From NCBI GenBank assembly GCA_905182195.1, contig CAJJAW010000003.1, positions 124,001-188,000 of the forward strand: DNA of 64,000 nt, given 5' to 3'. Position numbers and translations under genes: made by a program. Numbering within the stretch: the first letter of the stretch is position 1; each line of letters starts with the position of its first letter. The stretch comes from Alphaproteobacteria bacterium UBA4588 (GTDB lineage Bacteria; Pseudomonadota; Alphaproteobacteria; Rhodobacterales; Rhodobacteraceae). Shown in pieces: positions 56,996-64,000 of the stretch. The notes below the pieces were generated by a model. The model did not search any database. It saw nothing but the letters and a program-made list of their open reading frames with translations, and was not told the DNA's origin.

Positions 56996-58150
56996 CTATT
57001 GATTGCGCTCTGCTTCAATTTTGCGCCAAGTCGCCACGTTGCGGTTATGCTCTTTAAGGGTTACTGCAAAGGCATGTCCGCCTGTCCCATCCGCTACAAA
57101 AAATATATAATCAGTCTCAGCAGGGTTAAGAGCAGCTTGCAAGCTAGCAACGCCAGGATTGGCGATTGCTGTTGGTGGCAACCCTCGGTTTAAATAGGTA
57201 TTCCACGGCGTATCGCGTCGTAGTTCGCTTTTACGCAGCCCCCGACCAAGAGGGCCCTTGCCCATTGTGATACCATAAATAACGGTGGGATCCGTCTGCA
57301 AAGGCATGCCTTGCTCCAAACGATTAGCAAACACAGAGGCCACCTGAAAACGCTCATCAGAGACACCAGTTTCTTTTTCTATGATGGAAGCAAGAACCAA
57401 AAGCGCATCAACAGATTTTACGGGCGTGTTTGCATCGCGTGCAGCCCACACCTTAAGAAGACGTTGATCTTGAGCCAAAGCCATTTTAGCCAAAATATCT
57501 TCGCGCAGATCACCGATCTTTATTTCATAACTATCAGGAGCCAGTGAGCCCTCAGACGGAATTTTAAGGATATCACCGTCCAGGGCATCAATTGACTTTA
57601 GAGATTCTACAATTTGCCAACTCGTAGTGCCCTCAGCTACAGCAAACCTTATGCGGGTATCATTTACGGCCAAACTGCGCGAGTAGACCTCAGGAGCTAC
57701 CCCTTCTTCAGCCGGATTGAAACGCGCAACTTCCACATAGGCGCTTGTTGCTGGGTCCAGCTCACGCACCAATACCGTGGTGCGTGTAACACCCACACGG
57801 TAGACCACCTCAGCGCCACAGGTATTGCGACCACTAGTAGTAATTTGAACAGCAATCTCGGACATTGAGGCACCTGCAGGAATAAGAAAGTTTCCTGCCT
57901 TCAGATCATTAGCTTTGTCAGTATAATCGACGCCAATATGAAACAAATTCTTACTTATAACGGCGCCTTGATTTCCAAGTTGCGCAGCAATTTTAGACAT
58001 TGAACTGCCCGATTCAACTTTTAGGCAAATGGCCTGGACCAATGGTCCAGGCGCATAGTACTTAGACTTCATTAGCGACGCCAACCCTCCCAAAAGAAAA
58101 AGGCTGACGACAAAAATTGTAAGTGCATTTGAAGCAATATTTCGCCACAT
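56996..58150 (-). CDS. mltG: Endolytic murein transglycosylase MltG
   Basis: YceG-type lytic transglycosylase that cuts nascent glycan strands. The 384-residue protein has an N-terminal membrane anchor (residues about 9-28), a LysM-like region, and the catalytic domain with E258 in SIIEKETG, then VFANRLEQGMPLQTDPTVIYG, NTYLNRGLPPTAIANPGVASL and FFVADGTGGHAFA. It sits one base after fabF, the usual order in proteobacteria. Confidence 0.96.
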   Translation of the reverse strand: MWRNIASNALTIFVVSLFLLGGLASLMKSKYYAPGPLVQAICLKVESGSSMSKIAAQLGNQGAVISKNLFHIGVDYTDKANDLKAGNFLIPAGASMSEIAVQITTSGRNTCGAEVVYRVGVTRTTVLVRELDPATSAYVEVARFNPAEEGVAPEVYSRSLAVNDTRIRFAVAEGTTSWQIVESLKSIDALDGDILKIPSEGSLAPDSYEIKIGDLREDILAKMALAQDQRLLKVWAARDANTPVKSVDALLVLASIIEKETGVSDERFQVASVFANRLEQGMPLQTDPTVIYGITMGKGPLGRGLRKSELRRDTPWNTYLNRGLPPTAIANPGVASLQAALNPAETDYIFFVADGTGGHAFAVTLKEHNRNVATWRKIEAERNQ

Positions 58151-58151
58151 A

Positions 58152-59411
58152 TTATTGATATTTTCCGAAAACTATACTCGCATTAGTACCGCCAAATCCA
58201 AAGGAATTTGATAGGGCTATATTGATTTCGCGTTCAACTTTTTTGTTAGGCGCCAAATCTATATCTGTTTGCACCGCTGGATTAACAAGATTGATAGTAG
58301 GTGGAGCTACTTGGTCACGAATCGCCAAAATGCTAAAAATAGCCTCAATAGCGCCCGCCGCCCCAAGCAAGTGCCCAGTAGAGGATTTTGTTGACGACAT
58401 GGTCACTCTAGATGCTGAAATTCCCAATAACCGCTCCACCGCTGCCAATTCAATAGTATCAGCCATGGTCGAAGTGCCATGCGCGTTGATGTAATCAATG
58501 TCAGACGGCTGTAGACCTGCATTCTTCAATGCTGCACGCATGGAACGCTCTCCACCCTCGCCCGTCTCTGATGGAGCGGTGATGTGATAAGCATCACCCG
58601 ACATGCCATAGCCAAGAACTTCTGCATATATTTTTGCGCCGCGTGCCGTCGCATGTTCAAGCTCTTCAAGAACCAGAACACCAGCACCCTCACCCATCAC
58701 AAACCCGTCCCTATCTATATCATAAGGCCGGCTTGCTTTAGCAGGATTAGCTTCGCTCTTAGTTGACAACGCCTTACAAGCGTTGAAACCCGCAATACCA
58801 ATTTCGCAAATTGAGCTTTCCGCACCACCAGCAACCATAACATCGGCATCACCAAACATTATCAAACGGCTCGCATCACCAATTGCATGCGCCCCAGTTG
58901 AGCAGGCCGTTACAACTGCATGATTAGGACCTTTAAAACCAAATTTAATACTCACGTGCCCCGACACAAGATTGATTAAAGCTCCAGGAATAAAGAACGG
59001 CGAGACCCTGCGCGGGCCTTTTTCTCGGATTAAAAGAGCGGTAGCAGCAATTGATTGCAATCCTCCAATACCGGACCCAATCATAACGCCAGTGCGTTCC
59101 CGATCGGCATCTGCCTCTGGCATCCAGCCGCTATCTACAACGGCCTGTTGTGCTGCTGCCAGGCCATACAAGATAAAATCATCTACTTTGCGTTGCTCTT
59201 TTGGAGCCAAATATGAATCTGCATTAAAAGTACCATTAGATCCGTCGCCCAAGGGCACTTCACAAGCGTATTTGGTCACCACTTCACTCGCATCAAATTT
59301 TTCAATCAAGCCGGCGCCAGACTGACCTGCAAGCAACCGCTCCCACGTCGATTCCACCCCATCAGCCAATGGGGAAACCATTCCAAGTCCAGTAATTACG
59401 ACACGCCGCAT
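58152..59411 (-). CDS. fabF: 3-oxoacyl-[acyl-carrier-protein] synthase II
   Basis: Condensing enzyme of fatty acid elongation, 419 residues. Catalytic Cys-His-His are in VVTACSTGAHAIG, NAHGTSTMADTIE and KSSTGHLLGAAGAIEA; FGFGGTNASIVF ends the fold. The ATG at 59411 has GGAG eight bases upstream; an ATG at 59441 is not supported. An intrinsic terminator lies between acpP and this gene, so fabF may be partly uncoupled from acpP transcription. Confidence 0.97.
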   Translation of the reverse strand: MRRVVITGLGMVSPLADGVESTWERLLAGQSGAGLIEKFDASEVVTKYACEVPLGDGSNGTFNADSYLAPKEQRKVDDFILYGLAAAQQAVVDSGWMPEADADRERTGVMIGSGIGGLQSIAATALLIREKGPRRVSPFFIPGALINLVSGHVSIKFGFKGPNHAVVTACSTGAHAIGDASRLIMFGDADVMVAGGAESSICEIGIAGFNACKALSTKSEANPAKASRPYDIDRDGFVMGEGAGVLVLEELEHATARGAKIYAEVLGYGMSGDAYHITAPSETGEGGERSMRAALKNAGLQPSDIDYINAHGTSTMADTIELAAVERLLGISASRVTMSSTKSSTGHLLGAAGAIEAIFSILAIRDQVAPPTINLVNPAVQTDIDLAPNKKVEREINIALSNSFGFGGTNASIVFGKYQ

Positions 59412-59503
59412 TTTGATCTCCAATTTCAATCTATGTACCAACTATGACCCAAACCAAGCAACAGGTCTGCCCCAATTTCTCAAGTATTTGGTGAATAGAA
59501 ACA

Positions 59504-59533
59504 AAAACGGCATCCTAATTGGGATGCCGTTTT
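59504..59533 (-). terminator. Intrinsic terminator after acpP
   Basis: A perfect 12-bp stem, AAAACGGCATCC (59504-59515) with GGATGCCGTTTT (59522-59533), has a 6-base loop. On the minus strand it is followed by TTTTTGTTT. It starts 20 bases after the acpP stop and before the fabF start, where a terminator can lower fabF output relative to acpP. Confidence 0.9.
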
Positions 59534-59553
59534 CAAAACTCTGTGTTCAGTTA

Positions 59554-59788
59554 TTAAACTGCGGCAGAGATATGCGTTACCGCATCGCCAAATGTCTGAA
59601 TGGTTTCAGCAGCGTCATCTGGAATTTCAATTCCAAATTCTTCTTCGAATGCCATTACAAGTTCGACTGTATCGAGGCTATCTGCCCCTAGATCATCAAT
59701 AAAAGATGCATTTTCAACAACTTTATCTTCTCTCTACACCCAGGTGCTCTACAACGATCTTCTTAACGCGGTCAGCGACATCGCTCAT
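59554..59788 (-). pseudogene. acpP: Acyl carrier protein, frame interrupted by one extra base
   Basis: Essential carrier of fatty acyl chains. The first codons read [19 protein letters not shown], then a one-base insertion near 59731 sends the frame to a stop. In the next frame the rest is intact: [19 protein letters not shown], with the phosphopantetheine serine in GADSLD, then [18 protein letters not shown] and ISAAV. The span is 235 bases where 234 would be expected for a 77-residue ACP. As acpP is essential and lies in its normal place between fabG and fabF, this is most likely a sequence error, not a dead gene. Confidence 0.93.
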
Positions 59789-60007
59789 ATCTCAGGTCCT
59801 TATTAGTTCCTGGGCCTTGGCCCGTGGTTCTCCGCAGCTGAGCTGCGATCTTGAGTTGCTTCAACATCGAAGCGGTGGAGCCCCATTTGTTGACGGGGCC
59901 GATGTGCGCACTTTTCAGTGCAGTTCACTTCGTTATGCCGCCTATAACACAGGTTTGCCTAGGGGCAAATGTTTTGTAGGTAGCAATTTAAAATAGGTAG
60001 AACGCTA

Positions 60008-60745
60008 CTAAAGCATGGCCATACCACCATTTACATGCAGGGTTGCGCCCGTGATATAGCTTGCTTCTTCGCTTGCAAGATACAAAGCCGCCGCCGCAAT
60101 CTCGCCTGCTGTGCCCATACGCCCAGCAGGCACTTGTGTCAAAATTGCAGACTTTTGGTCATCAGTGAGCTTTTCAGTCATCGCAGTAGTTATAAAGCCT
60201 GGGGCTACACAGTTAACTGTAATTCCACGAGTGGCTACCTCATAAGCAAGAGATTTAGACATAGCTACTACACCAGCTTTCGAAGCTGCGTAATTGGCTT
60301 GACCAGGATTGCCAGTCGCACCCACGATCGAAGACACATTAATGATCCGCCCCCAACGCGCTTTCATCATGCCACGCAGTACACCTTTGCACAAACGCAT
60401 GGTGCTGGTGAGGTTAATATTTAACACAGAACTCCACTCATCATCTGACATTCGCATGAAAAGATTATCACGCGTCACACCAGCATTATTTACCAATATG
60501 TCAACTTCTCCCATGGCCTCAGCGGCCCGTTTGGGCAGAGCTGCCACCGCCTCACCGTCGGAAAGGTTGCATGTCAAAATATGCGCACGATCGCCCAGCT
60601 CAGCTGCCAGAGCTTGAAGAGGCTCCAGTCTAGTGCCCGATATAGCAACAGTTGCTCCTGCAGCATGTAGGCTTTTTGCAATTTCCCCACCGATGCCGCC
60701 TGAGGCCCCTGTGATCAATGCGGTTTTTTTATCTAAACGAAACAT
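60008..60745 (-). CDS. fabG: 3-oxoacyl-[acyl-carrier-protein] reductase
   Basis: NADPH-dependent short-chain dehydrogenase of fatty acid synthesis, 245 residues. It has the TGASGGIGGEIA cofactor loop, NNAGVTRDNLFMRM, the catalytic Ser in VSSIVGATGN and the YAASK Tyr-Lys pair. AGGAGA precedes the ATG at 60745. It is between fabD and acpP as expected; a 219-base gap separates it from acpP. Confidence 0.97.
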   Translation of the reverse strand: MFRLDKKTALITGASGGIGGEIAKSLHAAGATVAISGTRLEPLQALAAELGDRAHILTCNLSDGEAVAALPKRAAEAMGEVDILVNNAGVTRDNLFMRMSDDEWSSVLNINLTSTMRLCKGVLRGMMKARWGRIINVSSIVGATGNPGQANYAASKAGVVAMSKSLAYEVATRGITVNCVAPGFITTAMTEKLTDDQKSAILTQVPAGRMGTAGEIAAAALYLASEEASYITGATLHVNGGMAML

Positions 60746-60837
60746 ATACTCTCCTAAATTCGGCTTTGATAGCAGACTAAAAGCGTAACTTTTTTTCTAG
60801 ACTTCCCACCAGTGCCAACTAGACAGTTTTAAGGGGT

Positions 60838-61767
60838 TTAAAGTGCTAAAATCTTGACAATGTCTTCGGGAGTGCCAACAACTTGGCAATCCAAAGTCCG
60901 GTCGACCCGTCGGATCATACCAGAAAGAGCTTTACCCGCACCTATTTCCCAAAACTCAGTCACCCCTTCAGCTGCCAAAAACATAACTGATTCCCGCCAA
61001 CGCACAGATCCTGTAACCTGCTCCACCAGCAAAGACCTAATTATTGATGGACCACTAACTGAGCATGCACAAACGTTAGCCACCAATGGCAAAGACGGAA
61101 TCATAATATTAATCTCTGCTAACGCAATCGCCATCTGCTCAGCTGCAGGCTCCATCAATGAACAATGAAAAGGAGCGCTTACCGGCAACAGTATAGCACG
61201 TTTTGCACCGGCCTCTTTCGCCAAATCTATTGCTCGCTCTACCGCAGCTTTATGGCCAGAGACCACAACTTGCCCCGGATCATTATCGTTTGCCGCTTCG
61301 CAAACTTGCCCCTGAGACGCCGCTTCTGCCACAGATTTCACAGCTGCAAAATCCAACCCCAAAATTGCAGCCATGGCTCCAACACCAACTGGCACAGCCT
61401 CCTGCATCGCAGTTCCACGGAGACGTAGCAGACGTGCAGTATCAGAAATTGAAAAAGCGCCGGCGGCAGCCAGAGCTGAATACTCCCCCAAGGAATGCCC
61501 AGCAACAAACGAGGCTGTATCGAAAGCAATACCCTCCGCTTCCAATGCGCGTAGCGCTGCAAGTGATGTGGCCATTAGCGCTGGCTGCGCATTTTCGGTT
61601 AGTGTAAGCGTTTCAATATCGCCTTCCCAAATTAAGTCTGAAAGGTTCTGTCCTAGAGCATCGTCGACCTCTTCAAATACATCTTTAGAATCTCTGTAGT
61701 GATTAGCCAAAGCCTTCCCCATACCTATCTCCTGAGCACCTTGGCCCGGAAAAACAAACGCCCGCAT
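60838..61767 (-). CDS. fabD: Malonyl CoA-acyl carrier protein transacylase
   Basis: Loads malonyl groups onto ACP. The 309-residue protein starts MRAFVFPGQGAQEIGMG and has the serine nucleophile in GHSLGEYSALAAAGA, QEAVPVGVGAM and the catalytic-histidine stretch PVSAPFHCSLMEPA. AGAGGAT lies before the ATG. First gene of the fabD-fabG-acpP-fabF-mltG group, divergent from rpsF. Confidence 0.97.
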   Translation of the reverse strand: MRAFVFPGQGAQEIGMGKALANHYRDSKDVFEEVDDALGQNLSDLIWEGDIETLTLTENAQPALMATSLAALRALEAEGIAFDTASFVAGHSLGEYSALAAAGAFSISDTARLLRLRGTAMQEAVPVGVGAMAAILGLDFAAVKSVAEAASQGQVCEAANDNDPGQVVVSGHKAAVERAIDLAKEAGAKRAILLPVSAPFHCSLMEPAAEQMAIALAEINIMIPSLPLVANVCACSVSGPSIIRSLLVEQVTGSVRWRESVMFLAAEGVTEFWEIGAGKALSGMIRRVDRTLDCQVVGTPEDIVKILAL

Positions 61768-62077
61768 TTTAGATCCTCTTCAGAAAATTCGGCTTTCAAT
61801 GTGCATATCTGCTGTCCTCTCATGGTGCAACGGCTTAGCTAAATCTGACTACTAACATATTTGATAAATATCTATGATTCTGAAGCATTACAAAGTCAGA
61901 ACAGTTCAATATTGACCAAGTAAAACTTACTTATTTACTGCCAATTTACTTGCACACTGGCGCCACCTGTGGCAAACGCAGCCATCCGCAGATTACATTT
62001 TCCCGTGCGGCCTCTCGTGATCAGACTGCGGACTAAACTCTGATCTTTGAAGCGCACCTAAAAAAGCAGGAAAGCAC
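61768..62077. other. Divergent promoter region between fabD and rpsF
   Basis: A 310-base non-coding stretch. A TTGACC at 61912-61917 is a possible -35 element for the ribosomal protein genes, but no clear -10 follows at normal spacing. A short inverted repeat AAGTAA..TTACTT lies at 61918-61932. Neither is strong enough to call a promoter. Confidence 0.5.
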
Positions 62078-62452
62078 ATGTCATTTTATGAGCATGTCTT
62101 TATCATGCGTCAGGACCTGTCAAACACGCAGGCTGAAGCATTGATTGAAGAATTTTCCACTGTTCTGAGCGAAAACGGCGGAGCCGTAGTCGAGCATGAG
62201 TATTGGGGCGTCAAAACCATGGCGTATAAAGTTAACAAAAACCGTAAGGGCCACTATGCCTTTCTGAAAACAGACGCGCCTTCGGATGCTGTTAAGGAAA
62301 TGGAACGCCTGATGGGGCTGCATGAAGATGTCATGCGCTTATTGACAATTCGCGTGGACGGCCATGAAGAAGGTCCATCCGTTCAAATGCAAAAACGTGA
62401 CGACCGTGGCGATCGTGGCGATCGCGGCGAACGTCGCGAACGTCGGACATAA
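62078..62452 (+). CDS. rpsF: 30S ribosomal protein S6
   Basis: Ribosomal protein that pairs with S18 on the platform of the 30S subunit. The 124-residue product begins MSFYEHVFIMRQDLSNTQ, has VEHEYWGVKTMAYKVNKNRKGHY, and ends in a charged Asp/Arg/Gly tail (DDRGDRGDRGERRERR) instead of the Glu-rich tail of E. coli. First of three ribosomal genes with 13- and 12-base gaps. Confidence 0.97.
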   Translation: MSFYEHVFIMRQDLSNTQAEALIEEFSTVLSENGGAVVEHEYWGVKTMAYKVNKNRKGHYAFLKTDAPSDAVKEMERLMGLHEDVMRLLTIRVDGHEEGPSVQMQKRDDRGDRGDRGERRERRT

Positions 62453-62465
62453 GGAGCGCTAAGCT

Positions 62466-62693
62466 ATGGGAACAAAACCATTTTTCCGCCGCCGGAAGGT
62501 CTGTCCTTTCTCTGGTGAGAATGCACCAAAAATTGATTACAAAGACACACGTTTGCTACAACGCTATATCTCTGAGCGTGGCAAAATAGTACCGTCTCGT
62601 ATAACCGCAGTCTCGGCCAAGAAACAACGTGAGTTGGCTCGCGCCATCAAACGCGCTCGCTTCTTGGCCTTGCTGCCCTACGCTGTGAAATAG
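62466..62693 (+). CDS. rpsR: 30S ribosomal protein S18
   Basis: S6 partner in the 30S platform, 75 residues: [43 protein letters not shown] and [21 protein letters not shown] are all conserved. AGGAGCG lies upstream of the ATG. Central gene of the rpsF-rpsR-rplI operon. Confidence 0.98.
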   Translation: MGTKPFFRRRKVCPFSGENAPKIDYKDTRLLQRYISERGKIVPSRITAVSAKKQRELARAIKRARFLALLPYAVK

Positions 62694-62705
62694 GGAGCCA
62701 AGCAC

Positions 62706-63329
62706 ATGCAAATCATCCTTATGGAACGCGTGGCCAAATTAGGCCAAATGGGCGATGTAGTTAACGTGAAACAGGGTTACGCTCGTAACTTCCTGATCCC
62801 AACTGGCAAAGCGCTGAGAGCATCTGAAGCAAATATTGCGGGCTTTGCAGCACAAAAATCACAGATGGAAGCGCGTAATCTTGAAACAAAATCTGAGGCA
62901 GAATCTCTGGCGGCGAAATTGAACGGGCAACAATTTGTTGTGATTCGCTCAGCTTCAGATGCGGGTTCACTTTATGGTTCCGTCACAACTCGTGATGCTG
63001 CAGAAGCGGCGTCTGAAACTGGCTTCAGCCTAGACAAAAAACAAGTTATTTTGTTGCTTCCAATCAAAGACTTGGGAATCCATGATCTTTCCGTGCGCCT
63101 ACATCCAGAGGTAGAAGCTAAAATTCAACTGAACGTTGCACGTTCAGTTGAAGAGGCCAAGTTACAAGCTGCAGGCAAGTCAATTCAAGACTTGGCAGCT
63201 GAGGAAGAAGCGGCAGCAGAATTTGAGATACAGGAGCTATTCGATGATATTGGCGCTGCTGGCATGGATGATTTTGGTGATGCAGAGCCACGTGAAACTA
63301 CTTCGGACGCGTCTGACAAAGAAGCTTAA
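62706..63329 (+). CDS. rplI: 50S ribosomal protein L9
   Basis: Binds domain V of 23S rRNA and extends from the ribosome. The 207-residue protein has the N-terminal domain ([34 protein letters not shown]), the long helix and the C-terminal rRNA-binding domain ([29 protein letters not shown]). The extra 50 residues at the end are acidic and lack structure, a common alphaproteobacterial extension. A strong terminator follows. Confidence 0.97.
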   Translation: MQIILMERVAKLGQMGDVVNVKQGYARNFLIPTGKALRASEANIAGFAAQKSQMEARNLETKSEAESLAAKLNGQQFVVIRSASDAGSLYGSVTTRDAAEAASETGFSLDKKQVILLLPIKDLGIHDLSVRLHPEVEAKIQLNVARSVEEAKLQAAGKSIQDLAAEEEAAAEFEIQELFDDIGAAGMDDFGDAEPRETTSDASDKEA

Positions 63330-63352
63330 AAAATTCTATGGATATTACTTGA

Positions 63353-63387
63353 ATGTGCCGCCTTATATTTTGGCGGCACATTTTTTT
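63353..63387 (+). terminator. Intrinsic terminator of the rpsF-rpsR-rplI operon
   Basis: A 10-bp stem ATGTGCCGCC (63353-63362) with GGCGGCACAT (63372-63381) and a 9-base loop is followed directly by a seven-T run. Confidence 0.93.
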
Positions 63388-63555
63388 GTTACTCAGCTTA
63401 TCTATTAAGGTTGGCCAAAATTTTTTAGGAGCATTTAACATGAACCTAAAAATTATTGGCTAATAAATATTGATACTTATGGAAATTTTAACGCTAACCA
63501 ACGCAAAATATTTATAAATACTAGGCGCTGGTTAGTCTAACGTAACTATCAAAAA

Positions 63556-64000
63556 TTACACCGTGTCGAGGGCTTCAACAGCTTTTTGCAACTCTTCTTT
63601 GTTCACTTTTTTGTCTGTCACCAGAGCTAATTCAAATATATAATCCACTACTTTATCTTCAAACAACGGTGCGCGCATTTGTTGCTGCATTTGTTCATTT
63701 TTCTGTACAAATTCAAAGAACTCACGCTCTTGGCCAGGGTACTGGCGAGCTTGGTTCATCATCGCCTGCGTCATTTCGGCGTCTGTAACTTGAACCTCTG
63801 CTTTATGACCCAGCTCTGCCAATAATAATCCAAGGCGCACACGGCGCTCTCCAAGTTGTTTGTGCTCGTCTGTTGTATTTATTTCAGGGTGATCATGACC
63901 CTCAACCTCAGGGTTATCATCGTGCCACAACTGATGGGCAATTTGATCCGCTTCTGCTTCAACCAAAGAGGGTGGGAGTTCGAATTTCACCAGTTTATCT
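63556..64000 (-). CDS. tig: Trigger factor, C-terminal part (runs off the window)
   Basis: Ribosome-bound chaperone and prolyl isomerase. Only the last 144-148 codons lie in the window; the frame stays open to base 64000, reading D-K-L-V-K before the [20 protein letters not shown] motif, so the true start is further right. The visible part is the C-terminal substrate-binding helical arms: [25 protein letters not shown], then [18 protein letters not shown] and a [14 protein letters not shown] end. The gene lies on the minus strand. Confidence 0.93.
   Translation of the reverse strand, partial: DKLVKFELPPSLVEAEADQIAHQLWHDDNPEVEGHDHPEINTTDEHKQLGERRVRLGLLLAELGHKAEVQVTDAEMTQAMMNQARQYPGQEREFFEFVQKNEQMQQQMRAPLFEDKVVDYIFELALVTDKKVNKEELQKAVEALDTV

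Noticed and set aside
59554-59788. Programmed ribosomal frameshift in acpP
   Set aside because: No slippery heptamer or stimulatory hairpin at the shift point, and no known ACP uses frameshifting; a single extra base explains the sequence.

Overview
The window looks like a chromosomal segment of an alphaproteobacterium of the Rhodobacteraceae (Roseobacter group). The evidence is family-level and from gene order: a FYDLN-acid protein, a DUF4167 protein, a pyruvate dehydrogenase E1-beta with its own lipoyl domain, the fabD-fabG-acpP-fabF-mltG order, lptF-lptG-lptD-surA-pdxA-rsmA, a form II cox-type operon and a folate/corrinoid C1 cluster typical of marine roseobacters. No insertion sequence, prophage or CRISPR array was seen. 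I cannot name the species.

Layout. 0-7.5 kb: lpd, a GntR regulator with a palindromic operator, a YgjP-like metallopeptidase, the FYDLN protein, tRNA-Ala(GGC), glpK, rlmE and a frameshifted ppx. 7.7-10.9 kb: a small 'virulence factor' family protein, a methylenetetrahydrofolate reductase homologue and a methyltetrahydrofolate:corrinoid methyltransferase, then an HpcH/HpaI aldolase. 11-13.2 kb: glucokinase and a YcaQ-type DNA glycosylase gene with an internal stop. 13.2-23.8 kb (minus strand): the most notable region, an apparent eight-gene operon coxG-coxS-coxL-coxM-coxD-coxE-coxI-rdhA. It encodes a form II (AYRGAGR) molybdenum hydroxylase with its maturation proteins. It ends, through a 4-base start/stop overlap, in a large self-sufficient reductive dehalogenase: a B12/2x[4Fe-4S] module fused to a flavin/NAD(P)H/[2Fe-2S] reductase.

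24-32.5 kb: a beta-hydroxyacid dehydrogenase, iolB, ndk, an ABC-F ATPase (frameshifted), marC, a retropepsin-like protease, holC and pepA (frameshifted). 32.5-39.9 kb: the outer-membrane LPS assembly operon lptF-lptG-lptD-surA-pdxA-rsmA. 40-46 kb (minus): DUF4167, prmC-prfA, DUF1499, two tandem ureohydrolases and an M20 amidohydrolase. 46-49.3 kb: mazG, an iron-binding periplasmic protein and two cyclophilins, one with a Lys/Ala/Pro repeat tail. 49.4-56.6 kb: pgk, class I aldolase, an FtsB-like protein, pdhA-pdhB-pdhC and cysE, covering lower glycolysis to acetyl-CoA. 57-61.8 kb (minus): mltG and the fatty acid synthesis genes fabF, acpP, fabG and fabD. 62-64 kb: rpsF-rpsR-rplI and the 3' part of tig.

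A recurring oddity is that five otherwise well-conserved genes (ppx, coxI/xdhC, the ABC-F gene, pepA and acpP) carry single-base indels, and the ycaQ-like gene carries an in-frame TAA. Because acpP is essential in bacteria, uncorrected sequencing or assembly errors are a more likely explanation than real gene decay for at least some of them. Broken genes are listed here as one feature over the whole locus.
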